Part shown: piece by piece, positions 27,899 through 34,259 of the stretch | Position numbering within the stretch: position 1 is the stretch's first letter | How the letters are laid out: every line of letters starts with the position of its first letter | Assembly: GCA_052148435.1 (NCBI GenBank) | Contig: JBKQIF010000115.1 | Location: 1 to 64,000, forward strand | Direction: 5' to 3' | DNA: 64,000 bases | Source of the DNA: JBEKYD01 sp052148435 | Lineage (GTDB): Bacteria; Acidobacteriota; Terriglobia; Bryobacterales; Bryobacteraceae | The notes under the pieces: generated by a model | Databases searched by the model: none | Told to the model about the DNA's origin: nothing | What the model saw: only the letters and a program-made list of their open reading frames with translations | Translations under genes and position numbers: made by a program

Positions 27899-29278
27899 TC
27901 ATTTGGCGGGAGGCGCGCTCTCCACTGCCTCTTCGCCTCCCCAAGCCCTCTCGATTTCCTCCAACGTCTTGTTCTTGGTTTCCGGAACCCATAGCCAGGC
28001 GACGGCGGCCTGTACGATGGCCATCGCCGCCAGAAACCCAAACGTTACGGCCTTGCCGATCTGGTTGAACGCGTACGGGAAGAAGAGCACGACCACGGCG
28101 TTGGCGATCCACTGTGTGAGCACGGGGACGGCCATGGCCGTGCCGCGGATGTTGTTCGGAAATATCTCCGAGACCAGCGTCCAAAAGACCGGGCCGATGC
28201 ACGACGCGAAGAACGCCAGATAGCCGAGGATCAGGATGAGCACTACGGTTCCCTGGAAGCGGCCGGCCGCCACCGTGGTGGCGAGCAGCGTCAGGGCGGC
28301 AGCCATACCGAGCGACCCGACGATGTAGAGCGGCTTTCGCCCGTAGCGGTCGATCACCCAGAACGACACCAGCGTGAACACGAGATTATTCAGCCCGACG
28401 ATGAAGGTGGAAAACAGCGCGGCATCGAGCTTCCAGCCGGCGGAGCGAAGGATCGCGGGAGCGTAGTCGATGATGGTGTTGATCCCGGAAACGTGCACCA
28501 GGATGGCCAGCACAAAGCCGACCACCACTGCGCGCCGGATTCCCGGCCGCAGCAGATCGACCCAGGCGTGGCGCTTCTCAGCCAGGCTGGCGCGGATTTC
28601 AATGGCCTCCAATTCGGCGCTGGCGCGCCCCGCGATGCGCTCCAGAACCGCCAATCCCTCGCGTTCCCGGCCGGCCAGAAACAGGTACCGCGGCGTCTCG
28701 GGCGCGCGCAGCAACAGCAGGAAGAAAATCGCCGAGGGGACTACGCCGGTCATGAACATCCAGCGCCAATTAGCTGCGCCGGCATTGCGCAGCAGGTAGT
28801 TGATGCAATACGACATCAGGATGCCGACCACGATGGACAACTGATATAGCGTCCCCATGCGCCCCCTCAGGGAAGGCGGCGAAACCTCCGCCACATACAT
28901 GGGCGAGAGAATGGACGCACCTCCCACCGCCAGCCCTCCGATGAAGCGCGCCAGCACGAAAGTGGTGAAGGTCGGCGCCACGCCGGTGGCGATGGAAGTG
29001 ACGGAGAACAGCACCGCCACCCACAACAGAATGCTCCTCCGGCCGTGCCGGTTCGTGAGCCGCCCAGCCACCGTCGAGCCGATCACGCAGCCGAACAGGA
29101 GCGAACTGAAAGCCCAGCCCAGGCTCAAGTCGCCCAATTGAAAACGCTGGGTCAGGAACGGGCCGGCGCCGGTGATGATGGCGATGTCGAAGCCGAAGAG
29201 CAGCCCTCCCAACGCCGCCGTGGCAGCCAGGAAGATGAGGTATCCGAGATTGATTTTGCCTTTCGCGACACTTCCCAT
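27899..29278 (-). CDS. Major facilitator superfamily sugar porter
   Basis: This is a 459-residue, 12-helix transporter of the sugar porter (SP) family. Signature motifs are FGFDIAIITGAGPFL in helix 1, GRLTNRHGRRS between helices 2 and 3, PETPRYLF after helix 6, DRYGRKPLY between helices 8 and 9, and the terminal PETKNKTLEEIE. These predict proton-coupled or facilitated uptake of a hexose, pentose or polyol; the exact sugar is not deducible. ATG 29278 is chosen because it opens directly into helix 1 and has GGAG just upstream; the longer frame to 29569 lacks homology. It is convergent with the URO-D-like gene. Confidence 0.9.
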   Translation of the reverse strand: MGSVAKGKINLGYLIFLAATAALGGLLFGFDIAIITGAGPFLTQRFQLGDLSLGWAFSSLLFGCVIGSTVAGRLTNRHGRRSILLWVAVLFSVTSIATGVAPTFTTFVLARFIGGLAVGGASILSPMYVAEVSPPSLRGRMGTLYQLSIVVGILMSYCINYLLRNAGAANWRWMFMTGVVPSAIFFLLLLRAPETPRYLFLAGREREGLAVLERIAGRASAELEAIEIRASLAEKRHAWVDLLRPGIRRAVVVGFVLAILVHVSGINTIIDYAPAILRSAGWKLDAALFSTFIVGLNNLVFTLVSFWVIDRYGRKPLYIVGSLGMAAALTLLATTVAAGRFQGTVVLILILGYLAFFASCIGPVFWTLVSEIFPNNIRGTAMAVPVLTQWIANAVVVLFFPYAFNQIGKAVTFGFLAAMAIVQAAVAWLWVPETKNKTLEEIERAWGGEEAVESAPPAK

Positions 29279-29577
29279 GGGCACTCCATTGTACTGGCAT
29301 TGCAGGCGCACTTCACCGGCTAATCCACGATGGGCGGATCGCCGGCGTGGGTTGCCGGCTGGCCCTGGAGCGGGACAGGTGCATCGAGATCCTCGGTGAG
29401 TGCGGTTTTCTTCCCGCTGCCCCTGTCGGCCACAAGATTCCCTGTGGCCTAGATGCGAAGGAAACGGAGAGGTTGCCGCTGGAGAATGCCGCGGAGATCC
29501 GCGGTTGCCATGAGAACAATAGTCAAGCGCGCTCGCCAGAGAGGGTGAATTGGCGATTGGATTGCTCATCGATAAGC

Positions 29578-29814
29578 ATGTCCAAAATCACTGACGCTAG
29601 CCGCGATCATATCGCCGATGAAAACTTCGCTTTCCCCAAGGAACGTAAAGAACCCATCCATGACGCTGCTCACGTGCGCAACGCTATCGCCCGCTTCAAG
29701 CAGGTGCAAGGAGTGACCGACTCTGAACGCGACGCCGCCTGGAAGCGCATCAAGTCCGCCGCGAAGAAGCACAAAGTCGAGTTGAATGAGCAAGACTGGC
29801 GCGAACTTGGGTAA
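29578..29814 (+). CDS. Small conserved hypothetical protein (DUF6582-like)
   Basis: The 78-residue, highly charged product has the pattern FAFPKERKEPIHDAAHVRN followed by AIARFKQVQGVTDSERD and KRIKSAAKKHKVEL. This resembles small domains found in phage and environmental bacteria in which a pre-protein segment SYPIHDASHARNALAR is followed by a basic helix. It has no signal peptide. ATG 29578 is the first start of the conserved part; the ribosome site is weak. Function unknown. The 299 bases before it (29279-29577) hold nothing recognisable. Confidence 0.6.
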   Translation: MSKITDASRDHIADENFAFPKERKEPIHDAAHVRNAIARFKQVQGVTDSERDAAWKRIKSAAKKHKVELNEQDWRELG

Positions 29815-29888
29815 CCGCTCGTGTGCGGCGCCGGCGGCTGCGTTCCCGCAGTTCCTCAGCTTCTTAAACGGTCCGTAGAAACTACCTT

Positions 29889-29934
29889 GGAACTCCGAAG
29901 TTCCGCTTGCGGTTTCAGATTTTCAGTGTATTAT
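29889..29934 (+). promoter_or_regulatory. Possible promoter with adjacent palindrome
   Basis: TTGCGG (29907-29912) and TATTAT (29929-29934) are 16 bases apart, a fair sigma70-type pair. A perfect 6-bp inverted repeat, GGAACT-CCGA-AGTTCC (29889-29904), ends two bases before the -35 box and could be an operator. The spacing GAAC-N6-GTTC does not match the classic LexA box (N4). It is the most AT-rich stretch of this gap. Confidence 0.45.
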
Positions 29935-29941
29935 GTCCTAA

Positions 29942-30622
29942 ATGTCTCGTGTACGGAGAGTTCCAATCGCCTCGAGCTTGAAATCCCCGCCTGGCCGGCC
30001 CACCAGCCGTTCGTGGTGTTGCGCCGAAGGCATCCACTTATATGGGTGGGATTCGCGAAGCGGCACTTGGTGCGGCACTGACGAAACGGGTCGCTGCAGC
30101 CTTCCGGATAGGCGATTGCTCCAGGCGTTGCGGGCCGTGACGGGCAGGTCCTGGTATGGCAAAGTAAGCTGTCGCACCTCCGGCGGATCAGCGACCCGAT
30201 TCTTTGCCCTCGTGCACGACCTCTCCGATTGTGCGATCGCCTCGATCTATTGCGATGAATCGAAAGCGGGACCAGCCGAAATTCTGGCGGTGATCCCCGC
30301 GCACCGGCGCGCGCACCTGCGGAGCGAGTTCGCATTCGAATTCCTGGCGTTCGCGAGCTTTCTGGGCTCGCTCAGCGCCGGAGCCGAACTCCAGGTGCAT
30401 GACGCGATCGCCTCTGCCATCGCGGACCAGAGCGATTCCACGACCCTTGTTTTTTCGATTAGCAGCGGGCTGTTGCCGAGTGACCTTGACCCGGTCCTTT
30501 CGTGCTGCGTCGAGAAAGTCGCGGTGACACTGTGCCAGTGGCTGGATGAGTCCTCCGCCTCCGGCACGCGCGCCGGCCACGGTTCAATTGCCGCAGCCTC
30601 AGGTTCAGGCTGCACCCTGTAG
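29942..30622 (+). CDS. Hypothetical protein, no recognised domain
   Basis: An open frame of 226 codons with GC-rich third positions through its middle and end. Residues from about 55 onward look protein-like (LLQALRAVTGRSWYGKV, FALVHDLSDCAIASIYCDE, PAHRRAHLRSEFAFEFLAF), with alternating hydrophobic segments but no signal peptide. The first ~50 residues are Arg/Ser/Cys-rich and may not be translated; an in-frame TTG near 30109 is an alternative start. ATG 29942 lies 8 bases after the -10 box, which would make the message essentially leaderless. No homolog is recognised. The opposite strand also has an open frame (30188-30580), so coding status is uncertain. Confidence 0.4.
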   Translation: MSRVRRVPIASSLKSPPGRPTSRSWCCAEGIHLYGWDSRSGTWCGTDETGRCSLPDRRLLQALRAVTGRSWYGKVSCRTSGGSATRFFALVHDLSDCAIASIYCDESKAGPAEILAVIPAHRRAHLRSEFAFEFLAFASFLGSLSAGAELQVHDAIASAIADQSDSTTLVFSISSGLLPSDLDPVLSCCVEKVAVTLCQWLDESSASGTRAGHGSIAAASGSGCTL

Positions 30623-30666
30623 GGGCTGCAGCCTTGCCGGCCGCGATTCCATGGATAATCCTTTGA

Positions 30667-30690
30667 TTGCTCCATCCGTGTTCCTCTGTG
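30667..30690. repeat. Short dispersed motif TCCATCCGTGTTCCTCTGTGG
   Basis: The string resembles the ATCCGTGTTCATCTGTGG type of repeat scattered between genes in many environmental bacteria, and is distantly related in style to the arms at 49414-49496. It lies in the 116-base gap before the convergent sppA stop. Only one arm is visible here, so it may be a relic. Confidence 0.3.
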
Positions 30691-30738
30691 GCGATATTTC
30701 TTCACGGCTTCCCGCGGTCGCGGACCGGTAATTCGCTC

Positions 30739-32466
30739 CTAACGCACTTCCAGCCAGATCGGCGTCAGGCGCAGCATGCCGCCACGCATCCAGGCGTGGT
30801 AGGGGACCCGGCCGAAGACGCGGTGCAACTGCGCGGCGGCGAGGCTCTCTTCCCCCGAGCGCTTGAAGAGCAGATCGAACAGGCTCCGCCGCGCCGGATA
30901 CATCACCATGCTGACGTTTTCGGCGTCCGGGATCTTGGCCTTCTTCTTGAGCAGCGCCAGCGCCGTATCCAACCCGCCCAGGGCGTCCACCAGGCCACGA
31001 GGCTGCGCCTGTGAGCCAAGCCAGACGCGGCCTTGCGCCAAGGGTTCGATGTCGGCATAGGGCTTATGGCGGGCTTCGGCCACCTTCTCGACGAACGCGT
31101 GGTAGCTTTCGTCGATTCCGGCTTGGAGCAGATCGCGCTGGGCCGCGGTGAGCGAAGTGTAATCGGAATCGATGCCGGCGTTGCGCCCGCGTTCCACCGC
31201 GTCCTTGCTCACACCCAGCTTGTCGTACAGGCCGCGCAGATCGGGTTTGCCGAATACCACCCCGATCGATCCGGTCTCGGTGCCGGGATAGGCCACGATG
31301 GTGTCGCCGGTCAGGGCCATATAGTAGCCGCCGGAAGCAGCCAGGTCGGACATGGAAATCACCAGCGGCTTCTTCTGGCTCAGCAGTTTCATCTCGCGCC
31401 AGATTTCATCCGACGCGGTTACCTCGCCGCCCGGCGAATCGATGCGCACAATCACGCCCTTGATGGAGGAATCCGCGCCGGCTTCCCGCAGCAGCCTATC
31501 GAATCCGTAGGACCCGAGTTGGCCGTCCGTTCCTTCGTCGTCCGGGTCGCCGCGCACGATGTCGCCTTCGCCCGCCACCAGCGCGATGCGGCTGCCGGCA
31601 CGTAGGCCGGCGGCCTCGGCGGGAACCTTGATATATTTCTCGATCGACACTTTGGACGGTTCGCCGGCGTGAAGCTTGTCTTTCAGTTCGCTCCACATCT
31701 GGTCTTCGAAAGCCAGCGAATCCACCAGGCCGGCCTGGCGCGCCTTGGTCGCGGTAAACGGACCGGTGTCGATCAGCGCCCGCACCTGGTCGGGCGTTTT
31801 ATGGCGCGCTTCGGCGATCCGGTTCACCAGGTTGGCGAATAAATCGTCGATTACCGAGCTGGTGACTTCGCGCGTCTCCGGGCTCATGTCGGAGCGGGTG
31901 AACATATCGCCGAAGTCTTTGTACTTGCCGGCGTGCTCCACCTCCACCGTGACTCCCAGCTTGCCGAGGGTGTTCTTGAAGTACAGGATTTCGGCGCGCA
32001 TGCCCTTCAGCATGAGCGGGTCTTCCGGGCCCAGGTAGATGCGGTCGGCGGCCAAGGCTACGTAGTATTCGCGGCCGCCGGGATTGCGCAGGTAGGCATA
32101 GACCGGCTTGCCGGACCTGCGGAAGGTTACGAGATCGGTGCGAATCTCTTCGATCTTGGCCCAGCCCGCCTGCAGTCCCTCGGGCTCCAGCACGACGGCC
32201 TTGATGCGCCGGTCCGCCGCTGCCTGCCGCAGCGCAACCCACAGGCTGGTTACCGTGACCGCACCGCGCCCGCTGTCCAAAATCGGCAACTCGACCCCGG
32301 GCTTTTCCGGGACCTCGCCTTCCAACCGCAGTACCAGCACCGAGTTGTCGGCAACGTCGGGCGCCCTGTTCCGCATCCGCACGGCCGCCACCAGCACCAG
32401 CACCAGCACCAGCACCAGAAAGACCAGCGCAAAACCGGTCAGCACGCCCAGCAGGAACTTACCCAT
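30739..32466 (-). CDS. sppA: Signal peptide peptidase SppA, 67K type
   Basis: SppA is a membrane-anchored serine protease that clears signal peptides left after protein export. The 575-residue product has one N-terminal membrane helix and two tandem peptidase S49 domains. The catalytic Ser378 lies in DLAASGGYYMA in the second domain, and the partner lysine is in AGKYKDFGDMF of the first, the arrangement known for E. coli SppA. RIDSPGGEVTASD and GTETGSIGVVFG are further family marks. The anchor helix contains five copies of a Leu-Val pair encoded by a hexanucleotide repeat. It is 15 bases downstream of the YtxH gene on the same strand, so the two are probably one operon. Confidence 0.94.
   Translation of the reverse strand: MGKFLLGVLTGFALVFLVLVLVLVLVAAVRMRNRAPDVADNSVLVLRLEGEVPEKPGVELPILDSGRGAVTVTSLWVALRQAAADRRIKAVVLEPEGLQAGWAKIEEIRTDLVTFRRSGKPVYAYLRNPGGREYYVALAADRIYLGPEDPLMLKGMRAEILYFKNTLGKLGVTVEVEHAGKYKDFGDMFTRSDMSPETREVTSSVIDDLFANLVNRIAEARHKTPDQVRALIDTGPFTATKARQAGLVDSLAFEDQMWSELKDKLHAGEPSKVSIEKYIKVPAEAAGLRAGSRIALVAGEGDIVRGDPDDEGTDGQLGSYGFDRLLREAGADSSIKGVIVRIDSPGGEVTASDEIWREMKLLSQKKPLVISMSDLAASGGYYMALTGDTIVAYPGTETGSIGVVFGKPDLRGLYDKLGVSKDAVERGRNAGIDSDYTSLTAAQRDLLQAGIDESYHAFVEKVAEARHKPYADIEPLAQGRVWLGSQAQPRGLVDALGGLDTALALLKKKAKIPDAENVSMVMYPARRSLFDLLFKRSGEESLAAAQLHRVFGRVPYHAWMRGGMLRLTPIWLEVR
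32389..32418. repeat. Hexanucleotide tandem repeat (CACCAG)x5 inside sppA
   Basis: Five perfect copies of CACCAG on the plus strand encode (Leu-Val)5 in the transmembrane anchor of SppA. Copy-number change would lengthen or shorten the helix by two residues per unit without shifting the frame. Confidence 0.85.
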
Positions 32467-32481
32467 CCGTGCCCCGGCGCC

Positions 32482-32778
32482 TCAGCCTTTAACCAGCTTG
32501 CGGCCCCGCTCGAAAAGATCCGCGGCGTCCTCCACCAATTTGCGGCCCCGCTCGAACATTTCACGGCTGGCGTCGGCCACGTCCTTGCTGGTGTCGGTTA
32601 CCATCTGCCGTCCCTTCTCGGTCTGGTGCGCAATATAGCGGCGCGTATCCTTACCGCTCTTGGGCGCGTATAACAGCGCCACACCCGCCCCGATCGCGGC
32701 GCCGGTAATAAACCATCCCAGCTTGGTCACTCCCGCGTCCTCGGGATCTTCAGCCTCATCTTCGCGTTCTTTGGACAT
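32482..32778 (-). CDS. YtxH-domain envelope-stress-type protein
   Basis: This 98-residue protein has an acidic N-terminus (residues 1-16), a single hydrophobic segment GWFITGAAIGAGVALLYAP followed by KSGKDTRRYI (the YtxH glycine-rich helix and basic stop-transfer), and an amphipathic C-terminal tail in which FERGRKLV occurs twice. YtxH proteins are small membrane proteins of unclear function, often stress-induced. ATG 32778 follows GAGG by a suitable distance. It precedes sppA in the same direction and is divergent, with 39 bases between starts, from the DUF2007-like gene; the two promoters must overlap. Confidence 0.8.
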   Translation of the reverse strand: MSKEREDEAEDPEDAGVTKLGWFITGAAIGAGVALLYAPKSGKDTRRYIAHQTEKGRQMVTDTSKDVADASREMFERGRKLVEDAADLFERGRKLVKG

Positions 32779-32817
32779 TTGGGAAGCCTCTTTCTCATTC
32801 TGCGCTATCCTCAAGGC

Positions 32818-33129
32818 ATGGCGCAAGATTGCGAACCCACCCCGGAATCCGGAGAAGAGCGGATTCATACCACGGCAGACCTGGATTGGGTCACTCTGTA
32901 CGATTCCTCCACAGTGGATAGCGAGATCGAGGCCGACGTGATTTCCGGGGTTCTGGAGTCGGGCGGCGTCGAGGCTGTCATCAGCGGCACGCCTTATCAC
33001 TCCCTCCCGTTTGAGGTGAAAGTACCCCGAGAGCATCTGGCGAAGGCCCAGCGATTGCTGGCCGAGGCTTTAGCGGCCGGGCCGGAAGCGGCGGACCAGG
33101 CCGAAGCGGAAACCGAAGGCGGCGGGTAG
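32818..33129 (+). CDS. DUF2007-like small protein
   Basis: The 103-residue cytoplasmic protein contains WVTLYDSSTVDSEIEADVI, SGVLESGGVEAVISGTPYHS and LPFEVKVPREHLAKAQRLL, the pattern of the DUF2007 putative signal-transducing family (a small PII-like ferredoxin fold). The last ~20 residues are Ala/Glu-rich. ATG 32818 is preceded by CAAGG. It is divergent from the YtxH-sppA pair. No ligand is known for the family. Confidence 0.7.
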   Translation: MAQDCEPTPESGEERIHTTADLDWVTLYDSSTVDSEIEADVISGVLESGGVEAVISGTPYHSLPFEVKVPREHLAKAQRLLAEALAAGPEAADQAEAETEGGG

Positions 33130-33134
33130 ATCGG

Positions 33135-33215
33135 AGCTTTCAGCCGGCAGCGGTCAGCCGTCAGCTACACCAGAGCCTCCGACCGCTGAAGGCTGATCGC
33201 TAATCGCTGAAAGCT
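33135..33215. repeat. Imperfect inverted repeat, TCAGC-rich family, copy 2
   Basis: The left arm 33135-33165 (AGCTTTCAGCCGGCAGCGGT...) and right arm 33185-33215 (...AATCGCTGAAAGCT) are 31-base inverted copies with roughly 25 matches. It is the same family as 19123-19198. Both copies lie between genes. Confidence 0.7.
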
Positions 33216-33254
33216 TTCCCGGTGGTATCCTTCTGGACGAGGAAGAGGACGGCC

Positions 33255-34124
33255 ATGCGTTTTCGGAGGGTGCTTCTGGCTGCGCTGTACGCACTGGCGG
33301 CCATCGGCATGGTCTCCGCGTTCCAGCGCCCTTTCCGCCAGTACGAGTCGATGGAGCCCTACGACGACGTGGCCCTGCCCACCGACTGGCAGGAGAAGAC
33401 CGAGTGGATCTTCGCCCGCCTGATGTACCCCGAACATCCCAACGCCCTGTTCGGCGGCTTCGGCCGCTTCGGCCGGCGCCGCTTCGGCGGCTCCCGCGAC
33501 TGGCACGAGGGCGGCACCAGTTGGACCCAGGATTACCCCCGCGCCGACCGTCACTTCGCGCAGGCCCTCCGCCGCCTCACCCGCCTTCATGTCCGCAGCG
33601 TCGAGCAACCCGTCAACCCCGATGAGATCGACGACTTCTTCAACTGGCCGTGGATGAATGCCGGGGAAATGGGCGACTGGCAACTCAATCCAACCGAAGC
33701 CAAAACCCTCCGCGAGTATCTGCTGCGCGGCGGCTTCCTGATGCTCGACGATTTCTGGGGCCCGGAGGAGTACGCGCGCTTCGACGAAACCATGAAAGTC
33801 GTCTTCCCCGAGCGCTCGGCCGTGGAGATGCCAAACGACGATGCCATCTTCCACAGCGTCTACGACCTCAGCGACCGCTTCCAGGTGCCGGGCCAGTGGG
33901 GCCTGAACCCTTACAACGGAATGTTTCGCCAGCGTGCCGCCGGAACCGTGGCCCACTGGCTGGGCATCTACGACGATAAGGGCCGCGTCATGGTGGCCAT
34001 GTCCTTCAACTCGGACATAGGCGATTCGTGGGAGTGGGCCGACGACCCGCGCTACCCCGAGAAATACTCCGCCCTCGGCATCCGCATTGGCGTCAATTAC
34101 GTCATCTACGCCATGACGCATTGA
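33255..34124 (+). CDS. Secreted DUF4159-domain protein
   Basis: The 289-residue product has a signal peptide (RFRRVLLAALYALAAIGMVSA) and a DUF4159 fold: the segment FARLMYPEHPNALF, TSWTQDYPRADRHFAQALRR, TLREYLLRGGFLMLDDFWGPEEY, and the C-terminal RIGVNYVIYAMTH. DUF4159 proteins are widespread in Acidobacteria and related phyla, often near MoxR/DUF58/von Willebrand genes, and are of unknown function; the fold resembles glutamine-amidotransferase-like domains of membrane proteins. ATG 33255 has GAGGA 6-7 bases upstream and opens directly into the signal peptide; a GTG at 33222 is less likely. A short hairpin begins directly after its TGA. The next gene is a large secreted unknown. Confidence 0.8.
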   Translation: MRFRRVLLAALYALAAIGMVSAFQRPFRQYESMEPYDDVALPTDWQEKTEWIFARLMYPEHPNALFGGFGRFGRRRFGGSRDWHEGGTSWTQDYPRADRHFAQALRRLTRLHVRSVEQPVNPDEIDDFFNWPWMNAGEMGDWQLNPTEAKTLREYLLRGGFLMLDDFWGPEEYARFDETMKVVFPERSAVEMPNDDAIFHSVYDLSDRFQVPGQWGLNPYNGMFRQRAAGTVAHWLGIYDDKGRVMVAMSFNSDIGDSWEWADDPRYPEKYSALGIRIGVNYVIYAMTH

Positions 34125-34161
34125 GCTGAGTGGGACGGACGATCGCCTTTTGTCGTCTGTC
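34125..34161 (+). repeat. Short palindromic element abutting the DUF4159 stop codon (family P, copy 2)
   Basis: GCTGAGTGGGACGGACG starts at the first base after the stop, as in the copy after rho. GACGGACGA pairs with TCGTCTGTC through one G-U-type pair. Relative to the rho copy, both arms have changed (CC/GG against CGA/TCG) while pairing is kept, so the folded form seems to matter. Confidence 0.7.
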
Positions 34162-34182
34162 AAGCGGGCGTGGTTAACGAGG

Positions 34183-34223
34183 CATGACAGACCACGGAAA
34201 GGCGATGGCCTGTTCCACCTGCT
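34183..34223 (-). repeat. Short palindromic element, inverted (family P, copy 3)
   Basis: Read on the minus strand it is GCAGGTGGAACAGGCC..CGCC..GGTCTGTCATG, the same layout as the copies at 6224 and 34125. It faces copy 2, so the two elements form a head-to-head pair in the gap before the large secreted protein gene. Confidence 0.6.
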
Positions 34224-34259
34224 GAAATTGTGAACCGTCTTCGGCCTTCCGGGCACGGG

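Noticed and set aside
29889..29904. LexA box at the palindrome
   Set aside because: The spacing between GAAC and GTTC is six bases, not the four of the classic LexA site, so the call was not made.
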